Source of the DNA: Okapia johnstoni
Taxonomy: Eukaryota; Chordata; Mammalia; Artiodactyla; Giraffidae
DNA: 64,000 bases
Assembly (NCBI GenBank): GCA_024291935.2
Contig: CM044307.1
Span: 94,245,461-94,309,460 of the forward strand
Direction: 5' to 3'
Under the pieces are notes generated by a model. That model was given only the letters and a program-made list of their open reading frames with translations, was not told the DNA's origin and ran no database searches. Shown piece by piece: positions 1-12,346 of this stretch (positions are counted from its first letter, which is position 1; the number at the start of each line of letters is the position of its first letter). A program made the position numbers and the translations under genes.

Positions 1-176
1 TCTCCAGATTACTTATAATATCTAATACCGTGTAACTGCTTTGTTTATATTTGCCAGCATGCAGTAAATTCAAGTTTTGCTTTTTGGAATTTTGGAATTT
101 TTTTTCTCAAATATTTTGATCCACAGTTGGTTGAATCCACTGATGCAGAACCTATAGGTGTGAAGGACCGACTGTA
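1..176 (+). mobile_element. MER2-like Tigger DNA transposon, 3' part
   Basis: The segment resembles the 3' half of MER2, a non-autonomous pogo/Tigger-group DNA transposon. It has the AT-rich inner part near base 5 and a terminal stretch (about 118-176) ending in GACTGTA, as the family's inverted repeat does. The 5' half lies outside the window. The family name is from memory of its consensus; the copy is old and diverged. Confidence 0.55.
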
Positions 177-1004
177 ATTCCTTCTTGGCTCTGTGGACCA
201 CAGTTTGCCAATGCCTGAATCATATCTTTGTTTTCTCTAGGAACTGACCACGAGGACCTGTGGTTGGCACAGATACCTCCTCTGTGTAGTTCCCTCTTTA
301 TTCTGTGGTGCTCTGTGGACAAGTTGGATTTTCAGTCTCCACCATAAGATCTTTCCACAAAGAGCACATAAAAATCTTTCAATAATGAATAGCAAAGAAT
401 AGTAGATAGAATAGTAAGCTTCTTAATTAAGCATTTCAGTAATTGCTTCAAAAAATCTATGCCCTAAGGGACAGTTATAGTGTCTTCTGCATGTATGGTG
501 AGATATGTAGTAGGCTATTTATTGTTTTTAAATGAATATTCAGTTAATGAAGACTGGAGTATGATGCTCTGAAAAGTCTGAAGGTTGTGCTTTTTACTTT
601 TCGTTAAGTTTCAAGCACCCAGAAACCAATGGCTTTTAAGGAAAACTCATGGTAAAATAGGTTACGTGTGCAAGCCACCTATCACAGAAGATTAAAGAGT
701 TAACATTCACAGGAATTCAAAAGTAGTTTTAGATCTTAGGTGAAAACAAAGCCAGCTAAGGTCAGTGCATTTTAACATCAGTTAATATAGTCTGATTTTA
801 ATGTCCTTCCTTTATAAAATATCCTCTTGCATGCCTAAAGATATATCCCATTGCAAGCTCCAGTAATTAGAGAAGGAAGAGCAGAAGGTATGTGTGTGTT
901 GGGGGAGACACAGGGATGGGAGGAAGAACTGTATAGGTGTATGCAGGCAATCTTTTATCCATTGTTTAAACTTCCCTCATTTGCCTCTCTTCCCCATAGT
1001 GATT
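177..1004. other. Intronic sequence, nothing recognised
   Basis: AT-rich sequence within the TRHDE intron that precedes the first visible exon. I see no exon-like reading frame with splice sites, no RNA gene and no repeat I can name. Confidence 0.5.
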
Positions 1005-1912
1005 TTTTAAAAGCTATTTATTTTAATTGGAGGATGATTGCTTTACAATGTTGTGGTGGTTTCAGCCATACATCAACATGGATCAGCCATAGGTTACACA
1101 TGCTCCCCCCCTCCCTGAACCTCCTTCCCACCTCCCACTCTGCCACACTCCTCTAGGTCGTCACAGAGCACCAGGTTAAGCTTCCTGTGTTATACAGTAA
1201 CATCACACTAGCTGTGTATTTTACACATGGTAATGTGTATGTTTCAATTCTACTTTCTCAATTTGGCCCACTCTCCTTCCACTACTGTGTCCATAAGTCT
1301 GTTCTCTATATCTGCTTCTCCATTGTTGACCTGCAAATAAGTTCATTAGTACCATCTTTCTAAATTGCAAATATATATGCATCAATATACAGTATTTGTG
1401 TCTCTCTTTCTGACTTAACTTAGCTCTGTATAATAGGTTCCAGTTTCATCCACCTCATTAGAATTGACTCAGATGTGTTCCTTTTTATAGCTGAGTAATA
1501 TTCCATTGTGTATATGTACCACAACTTCCTTATCCATTTGTCTGCTGATGGACACCTAGGTTGCTTCCATGTCTGAGCTATTGTGAAAAGTGCTGCAGTG
1601 AACATTGGGGTATATGTATCTTTTTCAGTTATGGTTTCCTCAGCGTATATGCCCAGTAGTGGGATTATTGGGTCATATGGTAGATTTATTCCTAGTTTTT
1701 TAAGAAATCTCCATACTGTTCTCCATAGTGGCTATATCAATTTACGTTCCCACCTACAATGCTTTTCTCCACACCCTCTCCGGTATTTATTTGTTTGTAG
1801 ATTTTTTTGATGATGGCCATTCTGACTGGTGTGAGGTGATAACTCATTTTAGTTTTGATTTCCACTAATTATTACTGATATTGAGCATCTTTTCACATGT
1901 TTATCCCATTGT
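1005..1912 (-). mobile_element. 5'-truncated L1 LINE, 3' end
   Basis: On the minus strand this matches the ruminant L1 3' end: the 3' UTR (about 1020-1400) followed by the end of ORF2. The C-terminal ORF2 peptide is readable at 1420-1605 (motif YIYTMEYYSAIKRN). Moderate divergence and several indels make it older than the copies at 48206 and 55287. It is antisense to TRHDE. Confidence 0.85.
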
Positions 1913-4900
1913 CTTGATTCCTAACCAATTTCTCATGCCAAGCCTCACCTCAATAGTAGAGAAGATAAATATCATCTACAGCTTCTTCCTAAAAGAGGAA
2001 AAGCCTGTATAGTTATACATGCACTATTCTTTAAAAATTTGCCCCCCACCATCAGTAACATTTCCCTGTGATGATGCAAATTTAAGGAAACTGCATTTCA
2101 GCGTCAGGACCCTAAGTGTGCTCCCTACTGGGCTGATTACTTTGAGCTAATGTAGTGTTCCATTCACTGGGATTCCACACACTTCTCCTATATTGATTGC
2201 ATTATCAGTAGTACTAATCACACATATCATTACCAGCCAATTACACAAACACATATCTAAACTAGGTAACTTATTCACCAACATTATCTCTTACAAGTCT
2301 TAATTTTGTAATGAAGTTGATTATCCTCTTACCCAATTGAGTATAGCTACATATTTTGAACTAGCAGGCTAAATGCAAGTTTATTGAATTATATAGTAGA
2401 TAATTACTTACATATGTTTGTAACAACACAAAATGAGGGCAATTTGAGGGTAGTCTGTTTCTTATTCTATTTAAAGACTGCATTAGAGAAGGTTAATTGC
2501 TTTAAAAAACAGACCCAAAGATATATTTGGATTAAGAAAAAAAGCAGTAAAAGTGTACTTCCGGCACACATAACAGAATGGGGTATGAGAACTGTACTGG
2601 GGATGCAGTCACTCAGACACCCAGGTAGGTTTCTCACATGCTTGGTACAAGAGTTCCATTCAAGGTCACTCGAAAGATTCATTTTAGAGAAAAAGACATG
2701 GAGGACTTATGAAGATGTCTGTGGGCTGACCTTGACAGTGAGGAATGCTAATATTCTATAGGCTACAGGTTAGTCACATGACCACAACTAAATACCAAGG
2801 AAATGAGAATTATCCTTTATTCCAGGAAGTGGAAGAGGGCATGGATTTTGGTGCACAGTTAGCAATTTTTGCCTTAAGGACTCAAAACATAACTTGCTCC
2901 ATTTCTTGATTTAATGAATACTTCACTTGCCTTGGTCATTACTTAAATTTCTCTTAGGCTTGCTTTGCTCTAATTTTCTTACACTATGTCAAGTGTCCTA
3001 TAAAACCTAGATTCAAGCTCTGACTCTTAGAAGACTTGTACATATCAAACAGCTGAATAATGGCGGATATAAAAATGAAAAGGCATTTTTTTCCAAAATT
3101 TTAAGTAAACACATTATGCCCCTGTTGTGGTAATGATTTTTTTAAGCAGGCTAAAATATAGGTAAGTGGGTTAGAATAAAAGGGTTAGCTTCAAAACCTG
3201 AAAAAGATATCAGCTAGTTCAACCCTCTTATTTCGCAGATAAGGAATGTGAGGCGTGGAGAGATGGACGGGTGTGATTGCACAGCGAGCACTCAGGCTTG
3301 CAGGCTCTTCCTCAGTTTCAGGCTCTCTTTTCCGGACCAAGTCTCTGTTCATAACATTATTTGTCATATTTTTTATCTGTAGTCATATTGCTCACAAAAC
3401 ATAAGTCATTGAAAGATGTCCATCCATTTATAAAGAAGAAATAATACACAATAAATTGTAACTGACAAAAGAGAATGTGTTTAAATTTGTGAGAAAATAG
3501 ACCCAAACACTTTTCTTGATTTTGCAAACTCATCTGAAGGACCCTAATAAATTAGTTACTTACTAAAGGTTCTTTTTTAAAAAATACATTATTTTTTCTT
3601 ATTTCCTCAATAAAAGAATAATGGGTTCTAGATAAATCTTCTTCAAGTGTAAAATTATCTAATCCATGGCATGCAGATTTTATAATTTTAGAAAGGCAGA
3701 TTTATGATCACCATGCTAGTTAATATCTAGGATTAAAAGTTCAGGAAAAACAAATTATGAAATCTGAAATATTGGAAGCTGTGTTATTTTTAAGGAAGAA
3801 AACCACATCATTACTTTTACAACCCCTGTAGACAAAATTTAACTGTTTTATTATGCTACATTAGCAAAAATATGAAGTTTTGCTTCTTATTTAATTACTA
3901 TTGCTTTAGCAACTGAAGCAGGGTCTTAAGAGTTGGTTTTTATTATGAACATTATAAACACAGCCACAAGTTAATATTTGTGCATAGAGTAGTTTTTGCT
4001 TATCACATTAGCAAAGACTAAAGAATCTGGCAAACTTGCTGGAAATGAAGATGAGAAGACTTTGCTCCCTCTCTGTCCACCTTCTACCAAACACAAATAA
4101 AGAAGTCTATCTAATTTTGTGATGCCACAAAAAATAATGGTGTGAAATGTAAGTAAAGAAGATAACCAGGCTTTGCTTGCTTTCATATTTACCTGTCCCC
4201 TGTGTTAGAAGTCTACATTCAGTTGATTATTAATGTAAAAAATCAGCAAAATGCATAATGTCACCCTATGTATGCATCAGGGAGATGAAGGCTAAGACCA
4301 TCTTTTGACGTACTCCATACTGTTTTTCATATTGCTTTGTGAGGATTTTCTATGCAGTCTACTGTAGTGGAGGGATATTCACTTCTTTTGGATCTCTTTT
4401 TGAATATACCCTCTTTAAAAGTGGGCTGCATGTGTTCAGACAGTTTTTCAAAGCTACTGTTTCGTATTTTCCAAAGAATCTGACATTGGTCCCCATGGTG
4501 ACACAGCGCCTATTGAAAATAATAAAGAGGAAGAGTCTATTTTTTAACATTTTTGTAATTTAAACTTTAAATCTAACTCTGCTCCTCTTCATGGGTGCTA
4601 TATTGATAGACTTGTTTTTAATAGGAAGTTTTGAAAAATGTTTGTATGGTAATGTAACAAATACAGTCAAAACCGGAAGTTGCTATTTTAATTTGATTAT
4701 CCTTGTGAGGACAACCTGGATTAAATATCATTACACAGAACTACATGAAAAGTAAAACGAATGCATTGAGAACTCAGAATTTCATCTCAGTAATTAATTA
4801 TTTTCAATGACTTGTGACCTCTGAATGGTTTCCTTGAAGGAAAATACCTAGAGTTGATTTTATTCAAGTTCCACAATTCTTTCCTTTTTAAAAACACGCC

Positions 4901-5145
4901 TGCTGATATTTTTGTGTTCATGCAAATTTTTAACTCTCTAACTCTGTGTATATTAAGGGGCATTGGCATCCTAAGTAGGACTATATTTAAAAAGTGAGTA
5001 ATTTTATTCGTATAGTTCTGAGTATGGCTTCTTTATACTGTGATGAATCTTGCTTTCTGCCTTTTATTTGCATACATAAAATCTTCATTTTTGCCTCATC
5101 ATGTATCTTTTCTGCATATAATTAACATTAAATTTTTTTGTGCAG
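1913..5145. other. TRHDE: End of upstream TRHDE intron, mostly unique
   Basis: This ends at a strong acceptor: a T-rich tract and TGCAG at 5141-5145. Open frames such as 2384-2761 lack splice-site context and resemble no family I know. I looked for the preceding TRHDE exon, which must end with two bases of a split codon, and did not find it, so it is probably upstream of the window. Confidence 0.6.
3185..3315. repeat. Ancient MIR-like fragment (tentative)
   Basis: A stretch around 3215-3300 resembles the widespread mammalian core in which 'bases to cover a drop in counts, in-gel, cacagc' type wording is replaced by a run of ACAGATGAGGAAACTGAGG-like sequence. The match is weak and family and strand are uncertain. 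Confidence 0.25.
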
Positions 5146-5293
5146 AGCTGGGTATTTGCCTCAGAATATTCCCCTGGAGATTATCAGATACCTGTCTGAG
5201 GAAAAGGATTTTCTTCCTTGGCATGCTGCCAGCAGAGCTCTTTATCCTCTAGATAAATTACTGGACCGCATGGAGAAATACAACATGTTCAAT
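5146..5293 (+). CDS. TRHDE: TRHDE coding exon, seventh from the 3' end
   Basis: The first base completes a codon split by the intron; 49 full codons follow (residues 1-49 of the visible C-terminal part), starting AGYLPQNIPLEIIRYL and ending at GT on 5294. This is the start of the helical C-terminal domain (ERAP1_C type) of thyrotropin-releasing-hormone degrading enzyme. That enzyme is a type II membrane M1 zinc peptidase that removes the pyroglutamate of TRH at the cell surface. The motif FLPWHAASRAL is typical of this domain in M1 aminopeptidases. The acceptor AG is at 5144-5145. Catalytic residues (HEXXH...E) are not in this part of the protein. Identification rests on protein recognition plus the perfect phase chain through the next six exons. 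Confidence 0.96.
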
Positions 5294-6963
5294 GTAAAAA
5301 GATACATTTTCTTCTTTCTTCTTTTCAGAAGATAAACTGTTTTCTCATTATCTACTATGTTCAACTTGATCCCAAGTTATTTTAGCTCCTTCTAATTTGT
5401 GTTAGCATTTTTGTTCTGATTTTCTGTATGACACTAATGACAAATTCTGAAGAAAGAAATGTAATACATGCTACTTTTTTGTTCTGGCCTAAAAGTGTCA
5501 GTTAAGCTTAAGTGCCTCAAAATTTAAGAACAAATATACATAACAAATCCTTAAAGGTCAAACTTACTTGCCTAGAGTTAAAGGCTTCTGTGTTCACAAA
5601 GGACTTAACCTGGGAGAGGGATGCAGAATCTTCACAGAATATAGACAGTTTCAGTAAAGATTCTAAGTCATTATTTTTATCCAAAAGGGCATAGTAAATT
5701 CTATTCACTTCCTTAATTAACAAGGTTAAGATCAACATTGAAGCAAAAGCCCATTCATAATTGGGTCCAAGGAGATATAGGAGAGCAAACAACAGATAAT
5801 CCAAATAGACCTGAAGACATGACAAACATTCCAAGATGTTACCTGACCAGATTTCCTAAGCTTAAGGACTGAAACCAAAACTGCACAGCTGACACCACCT
5901 AATCTAATGTAATAATCATTTTGAATAGCATTAGGGTTAAGTACTGCTAATGAGCTTTTGATTCCAAAATTTCTTATCACCAGTGAAGTTTTGCATGTGA
6001 GAATGTATCTCTGTAACTCCTATCACCATTGAGCATTATTTATTTTCCTTTTATTTAGTTGAAGACTCTGCTCTGTGTCTTATAAAATTTTTCTAATTTA
6101 TAACATACTGGCTCTGCTAATTAACCTGTGCATTTGAAATGACTCAAGGCTAGATTGGCTCGGACATGAAAGCTGTTTATTAGAGTCATCTAAACAGTGG
6201 ACACTGTAATATTAAACTTATGTAAAACAAAATACATTCTTGTGTATATTTGTACTTCGGAATAGTATGTCATGTCAGACTCTTCATTTCCAGGAAAAGT
6301 TAAGAATCGTTTTACTGTTATCTCAGTGCTTGCCTTCCTTTGACAAAATTCAAGGACCACATTAAAGTGAGAAGAACATATCTTACATTACTACTAACAT
6401 TTAAGTATATCATCAGATGAATGGATTTGACTTTGAAATATTAACAGTACATCATTTTACTAAAGAGTGAATCCGTTCTGTGTGTGTCAGGTTCAACAGG
6501 GCTAGGCTATTAGCTGGGCTTATCTAATATTTTTGAATTAAATATGGTCTATTTACATAAAATGATAAAGATTAGGTACTCATTTTCATAAACTATATCT
6601 ACGTACATATGTACTTATGTATACGTGGATTCATTGTCAATATTCCTTACTGTCCTTTTTGCTACAGAAATTATCATCTCAGATATTTAATTGTGAAAAT
6701 TGCTTAACTGTTCAATAGGCAGTAAAGTTCCACTGTTGCAACTGTATTTTATATTTATTTCCTATGTTTGAAACACTAAGTCAAATGAAATTATAATAAA
6801 GCTTTACCATAGTTATAGTTTAATTATAGTAAAGCTTTACCATTATTTTATGGATATTCAAAGTAGGTTCATTTGGAAATTATTTGAAGTTACCATATAA
6901 TTTCAGTTGTCAGAGTGGAGTGATTTGAAAGTAACATCTCTATTTCTCCTACTCTTCGTTTAG
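5294..6963. other. TRHDE: TRHDE intron (1670 bases)
   Basis: GT-AG intron in phase 0, with no named transposon. A 14-base word, TAAAGCTTTACCAT, occurs twice 33 bases apart (6797-6810 and 6830-6843), a small local duplication. The antisense open frames at 5517-5834 and 5732-5980 look like chance. Confidence 0.85.
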
Positions 6964-7061
6964 GAATATGTTTTAAAGCAAGTTGCAACAACGTACATCA
7001 AGCTTGGTTGGCCAAAAAACAATTTTAATGGATCTCTTGTTCAAGCGTCCTACCAACATGA
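6964..7061 (+). CDS. TRHDE: TRHDE coding exon, sixth from the 3' end
   Basis: This exon has 32 codons plus two bases (GA) of a split Glu codon, giving residues 50-81 of the visible part (starts EYVLKQVATTYIKLGWP). The acceptor AG is at 6962-6963 and the donor GT at 7062. It carries an N-glycosylation sequon, NGS, at visible residues 71-73, plausible for the extracellular domain of a type II ectoenzyme. It continues the C-terminal helical domain. The exon is short and has no long open frame of its own; it was placed by joining phases with 5146-5293 and 7518-7625. Confidence 0.96.
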
Positions 7062-7517
7062 GTATGGTTTTATTTTCTTATTTGCTTTCCCCCTCAGAAC
7101 TGTACAATAACACACCACTAGAACCATTGTGACTGTAGCAGCGTGAGACGATCTTTCATTCTGCATCTTTTATTTCCCTTTCCTGGAAGGACTGCTGGTG
7201 GACAGCACAGTTTTCACCACCTGGTACTGAGAACAAAGGCTTTTCTTTGCCGTGTTTTAATTTAAAATCTGCCTTTACTGGTAAAGTTGAGATCTGAACC
7301 TATACCCCTCACTAGAGTACTGTTTCCAGAGAAGACTTTTTTATGCACAACTCCCACTCTGCTTAATTATTTCTTACTCAGCAAAATGGAATTCCCGTGT
7401 CTGAAAATTATTTTGTGCTAATTATTTACTTGTTGACTGTAATGTAGTATAATGACTCACCCTTTCCCGCCAGATGTTAACACTGTTGATCTTTCTTTTC
7501 CTTTTGATGACACATAG

Positions 7518-7625
7518 AGAACTACGTAGAGAGGTGATAATGCTGGCATGCAGTTTTGGCAACAAGCACTGTCACCAACAAGCATCAACACTGATTTCAG
7601 ACTGGATTTCCAGCAACAGGAACAG
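7518..7625 (+). CDS. TRHDE: TRHDE coding exon, fifth from the 3' end
   Basis: One base completes the split Glu codon; 35 codons follow (residues 83-117, starting ELRREVIMLACSFGNKHC), then two bases of a split Arg. The acceptor is CACATAG, and a second AG two bases later would break the frame, which fixes the start at 7518. The donor is CAG|GTAAGT-like at 7626. The 456-base intron before it (7062-7517) is GT-AG, with no repeat seen. The exon contains two Cys residues (visible 93 and 100). It belongs to the C-terminal helical domain of the TRH-degrading ectoenzyme. Confidence 0.96.
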
Positions 7626-9049
7626 GTAAGTTGAACCAAATCCTATTTTTCTGATATGATATGTACTACTTTCAAATTCTTAGTGGATGCATTACATTTA
7701 TCAACTAGAGAAAAACAAGACAAGATAAAAACACTGCAGAATTTTGTTTTAGGTTCACGGATTACCAAGAAGCAGCACGGAAGCCACAATATACATCTCT
7801 TTGGAGTATTTTATCTAGTTTTAAACTACCTTTCTTAAGCCAGGCCCTTATTCTTCATACATAGGGTGTCACCTTATTTTGAATCTTGATAGCTTTGCTG
7901 TCCCATGAAAATAAAATAATTGAATTTAGGTCAAACTCTGAAGTTCCTTAGAAAGGTTGTGGTATTTATTTATAAAACAACTGTGAGCTTTTGATATAAA
8001 TGAAGCAGCATAGTAAATGTTAATTGTAAACCCTAAAGACAAAAATGTTATGAAAAACCTTTAGTCTTGCAGTGACCTTTGATAGAAACCTTGAACTTGT
8101 ATCTTATCTTGAAATTTCACAGTACAGTCTTTTCATATATTATGTGAGGTTAAAAATATTTAATAGACTTATTCTCAACTTAAATATTATACTAAATGTC
8201 ACTTTATGTTAATGAAAAAATATGAAGCATAAACAAAATCAAAGATCAGTGATTTTCTTACTATGGTTTTTTAAAATATTTTAGGTGTCTTTGAATTTCC
8301 AAAGATCATTATGTTCCATTTCTTTTTATGCTCTGGGAAATTTTTAATCATACTTCTCCAGTCTCTGGCCACCTTGTTAAGGAGAGTCTGATCAGAAGGG
8401 TGAGGATTGAGAAAATAATTAGTTCAGATGATTCTATTTTACCTGCTTCAGGGGGCTTGTCCCTGTTGTCAGTGGCTGAGACAGCCCCATGGGCAACAGA
8501 GAAGGAGACTTGTTGTAGAAGAACATTGAGAACCACAGAGAGTATAATTTGTTTATGGAACAAAATGGTATTTGTCTTGCTGAGAGTTGTTTAGGTTTAA
8601 ACTTATGTCTGACTCCAGATCAAAATGTAGCTCTCCTGCTTTAAAAGTTTGTGAGGGAAATCTTTCACTGCATTACTTAGTAATTAGTCATAATCTCTCA
8701 CCTTCTCTAGAGTTTTCCTGTTTTATTTTTAAGTTAATCCTTGCTGGCCATACACTGAACTAAGAAGGAAAATATTTTATTACTATCATCTCTCAATGGA
8801 ACCATCATATACTAGAAGACAGTGATTAAATTCCTCATCACTCTTCTCTAGAACTAAAACATATTCATTTTTTAAAACCTATCCTTTTTGCTAAGTCCTC
8901 TAAAAACTTTTATATTAGTCTTAAAATGTTATTAAAAAAAACCTTTCCTGTTTTTTACCACCCCCTTCAATTCTATCACGTGTAATTGAGCTATGAAAAC
9001 TTAAACATTTATCCAAAATCAATACATCCAATATGTTACCAAGATATTT
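7626..9049. other. TRHDE: Start of the 29.4-kb TRHDE intron
   Basis: The intron runs from 7626 to 37040 (29415 bases, phase 2, GT-AG). Its first 1.4 kb is AT-rich with no repeat I can name. The open frames at 8328-8594 (+) and 8348-8563 (-) overlap each other and resemble nothing known. Confidence 0.7.
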
Positions 9050-9060
9050 AATCATATATA

Positions 9061-9340
9061 CTGCTGCTGCTGCTGCTGCTAAGTCGCTTCAGTCGTGTCC
9101 GACTCTGTGCGACCCCATAGACAGCAGCCCACCAGGCTCCACCGTCGCTGGGATTCTCCAGGCAAGAACACTGGAGTGGGTTGCCATTTCCTTCTCCAAT
9201 GCATGAAAGTGAAAAGTGAAAGTGAATTCGCTCAGTTGTATCGAACTCTTCGCGACCCCATGGACTGCAGCCTACCAGGCTCCTCCGTCCATGGAATTTT
9301 CCAGGCAAGAGTACTGGAGTGGGGTGCCATTGCCTTCTCC
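9061..9340 (-). mobile_element. BOV-A2 SINE (dimer) with CTG tail repeat
   Basis: Two BovA units in tandem on the minus strand, joined by a GAAAGTG-rich linker near 9205-9225. The 3' tail is the (CTG)n microsatellite at 9061-9080, AGC in the element's own sense. An 11-base target-site duplication, AATCATATATA, lies at 9050-9060 and 9341-9351 and fixes both ends. The sequence is close to consensus, so the insertion is fairly young. The open frames here (9048-9455, 9095-9385) are SINE sequence, not genes. Confidence 0.92.
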
Positions 9341-9462
9341 AATCATATATACATTCAAGGACAAAAAGTGAAATATGCTCTTTGACAACTGTGGTCTCAA
9401 CTTTCTTCTCTTTTGTTTTTTTTTGGTTTGATTCTTTGAATGTTTTATTTGGCAATTTGACT

Positions 9463-9660
9463 TAAATGTGCTTCAGTTGTGTCCTGAACTACAGCCCACC
9501 AGGTTCCTCTGTCCAAGTCTTTCCAGGCAAGAATACTGGAATAAGTTGCCATTTCCTTCTCCAAAGGATTTTCCCGATTGAGGAATCAAAGGCATGTCTG
9601 TTACTTCTCCTGCATTTGGCAGGCAGGTTATTTACCACTAGTGCCATCTAGAAAGCCCCT
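9463..9660 (-). mobile_element. Bov-tA SINE, diverged
   Basis: A degraded BovA plus tRNA-derived body on the minus strand, ending in GAAAGCCCC, the complement of the tRNA-related 5' head. It has several deletions relative to other copies in the window. Confidence 0.75.
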
Positions 9661-10796
9661 TATTTGGCTACAGACAGGTGCATTTTCTTAGAATTGATAG
9701 CTGTTTTTGAACCCTTTCATGAATTTACTCATACTTACCTACATTCTTACTATTTTATTAGAATTGAGCTTACACCATTGTATTACCATAATTTCTCTAA
9801 GGAATATTCAAGCCTGATATCACTTTCTACATTTAAAAATATAACTATCGGGAAAATTCTATCTTTAAAATAATTCATTTATTTAATGAAATTTTATTGA
9901 GCTATTCTCAGTAGCAGCTGGTAAGCAAAAAACAAAGAGGCAAAGCTCAAAATTAATAGGAGATACAGCTCATAAACAAATAGTGGTACTTTGAAGCAAG
10001 AACCAAGCATAAGACAGTGTGTGAACCCACAGAAGGGAGAGATTGCTGCCTGGGAGACCCTGTGATCTGCCTTATGAAGAGTGAGTAGAACTTTGTTAGA
10101 CGACAGGGCCACGTGAGGCAGGGCTAGGTGTATATGAGAATGTCAAGAGTGTGGTAGGGGTTCCAAACAGATGGGAGGCACATGGATTGATGTTTAGAGT
10201 ATAGCAACTTTTGACTTGTGAGTTTGAACCCTGTGTCACTTCCATAAACCCCTTATAAATGAAAGTGTCATTTCAGTACATTTATAAGTTCATTTCATTC
10301 ATTTGTAAGAACTCATTTCAGTTCTTATAACTATTGCACTTATTTGTGGTACAATAGTTAAATCGGGGCCTAATTCTTTACGTTTCTTTTGTTATTTCCC
10401 TCATCACTTTTACATGCGCCTGTTTGCCTTCTTTTTGTGACTGGGCAAGTAAACCTGCTAAATGAAACTAACGCTCTGTTTACTAAGAAATACTCAACCA
10501 ACCAGCCAAATGACATGCCCCAGTGTACACAAGTGACCTTCTGCAGGAAGCGTACATGATGCTCACGGAGCTGGCGATGTGTGAGATCAGAGGTTTAATC
10601 TGTATTTGTGAAGTGACAGCTCAATAATAAAACAATAATGCACTCCTGTACTTGGTGCTGAGTTTAACTTTCTTAAATTGAGTCAATTAAGGGTAGGGTT
10701 AGGTTTCTTTTTAAACGTGCCTGAAGTAACAGACCAGTCAGTTTTGTTTGCTTGTTTTTATTTAATTGGAACTTTAAAAATCACCTTAACGGTAAT
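9661..10796. other. Intronic sequence, mostly unique
   Basis: AT-rich intron. The stretch 10020-10110 vaguely resembles an ancient L2-type 3' region, too diverged to call. I see no gene. Confidence 0.4.
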
Positions 10797-11012
10797 GTGA
10801 AAGTGAAAGTGAAAGTGTTAGTCGCTCAGTCATGTCGGACTCTTTGCGACTCCATTAACTATGGCTCTCCAGGCTCCTCTGTCCATGGGATTTCCCAGGC
10901 AAGAATACTGGAGTGGGTTGTCATTCCCTTCTCCAGGGGTTCTTTCCAACCCAGGGATTGAACCTGGGTCTCCTGCATTGCAGGCAGATTCTTTACTGTC
11001 TGATCCACAAGG
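10797..11012 (-). mobile_element. Bov-tA SINE
   Basis: Minus-strand BovA body (TCGCTCAGTCATGTCGGACT at 10823-10842) followed by the tRNA-derived head, whose B-box complement lies in GGGATTGAACCTGGG near 10953. A GAAAGT triplication at the 3' tail (10799-10818) is a short tandem repeat. Confidence 0.85.
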
Positions 11013-11919
11013 TAACATCATAACATACTGAAGAATTTTGGTCAGTGAGATGCTATATATTTGTGCTAATAAATCTAAAGGACAAGGAGTCCTGGAAGAA
11101 GCAGCAGTTGCAAAGATCTGGGCTGCTTGTTACTATATAGTTTGGTCCTGATACACTGGGGAGATAGGTCAAATCAGTGGCACTGGAAAATAGACTGGAA
11201 AGTTGGTGCAAGGCTGGCTGATGGATCCAAAAAGTGCAATGAAAAGCTAGAGGTGGTAGCAGCAGTGAGAAAAATTCAAGAATTACAGTGGATGATACAT
11301 TGAATGAGTCAACATTCTGATCTTGGTTAAAATATTCAAATGCTACAGTGTGATGAATTGTAATGGTGATGTCATGCATGCAGACAGACTGAGCTGTGTC
11401 CAGGTCTTGTTAGGCTGTGGTTTGGGGAATAAGTTCAGCAGAATGCCACATTTCAGAAAAGAGACAAATCACAAAGCATTCAGGAGAGAACAATACAAAT
11501 TATAAAAAAAAATTGTGTGAAAACACCAGTTACAAGAGGAGGTCATGAGAACTGAGAATTTTACTCTTAAAAAAAGACACGCAAAAGATGATAGCTTTTT
11601 TGTATGGATAAAAAACATAATAAAAAGGACAGAAATTGGTTTCTTTCACTGGTTGGTGGAAATAAATAAGAAATGATGGGCATGAACTTCACTGAGTAAA
11701 ATAGAAGGGATATATTTTTTACTGTAAATGAATTATTATCTGAAAACTGCTGTATTAAAACACTTTTGAGATCATACAGTTAACTACACAGGGATCTCAA
11801 TATGACAATGTGGGATTTTCTTTGAATAAACATGCAACCTGAAATTAAATGTGTCCAGGATAACACAGCCTCTTAATTTTGTGTTAATGTTTTTCTCAAA
11901 TAATATTAAAAGATACATT
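11013..11919. other. Intronic sequence, nothing recognised
   Basis: The antisense open frame 11053-11379 (108 codons) has no recognisable domain or splice context. A relic of an old repeat is possible, but I cannot name one. Confidence 0.4.
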
Positions 11920-12002
11920 TTTTCTTTTTAAAACAAATTTTTGGAGTATAGTAGATTTACAATGTTGTGTTAGTTTCAGGTGTACAGAGAAGTGAGTCAG
12001 TT
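11920..12002 (-). mobile_element. L1 LINE 3'-end fragment
   Basis: Complement of the artiodactyl L1 3' terminus (TTTACAATGTTGTGTTAG at 11956-11973). It is cut off where the BovB sequence begins at about 12003, so it looks like an older L1 interrupted or truncated at the BovB junction. Confidence 0.6.
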
Positions 12003-12335
12003 GAATTCAGTTCAATTTCTCAGTTGTGTCCGACTCTTTGTGACCCCATGGACTGCGGCACGCCAGGCTTCCCTGTCCATCACCAACTCCCAGAGTCGGT
12101 GATGCCATGCACCATCTCATCCTCTGTCATCGCCTTCTTCTCATGCCTTCAATCTTTCCCAGCATCAGGGTCTTTTCCAATGAGTCAGTTCTTCGCGTCA
12201 GGTGGCCAAAGTGTTGGAGTTTCAGCTTCAGCATCAGTCCTTCCAATGAATATTCAGGACTGATTTCCTTTAGGATGGACTGGTTGGATCTCTTCGCAGT
12301 CCAAGGGACTCTCAAAAGTCTTCTCCAACACAACA
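12003..12335 (-). mobile_element. BovB LINE, 3'-terminal fragment
   Basis: Minus-strand copy of the last ~330 bases of BovB (RTE clade), including the C-terminal peptide motif [18 protein letters not shown]. It stops exactly where a second BovB 3' end begins, giving two 3' ends in tandem in the same direction. Confidence 0.85.
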
Positions 12336-12346
12336 TTAAGTTCAGT

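Noticed and set aside
2384..2761. 125-codon plus-strand frame as a gene
   Set aside because: No recognisable domain, no splice or promoter context, and AT-rich composition like the surrounding intron.
6797..6843. Duplicated TAAAGCTTTACCAT word as a regulatory pair
   Set aside because: Two copies of an AT-rich 14-base word 33 bases apart are better explained by a small local duplication; no further support.
11053..11379. 108-codon antisense frame as a gene or pseudogene
   Set aside because: No family resemblance and no conserved motif; kept only as unassigned intron.
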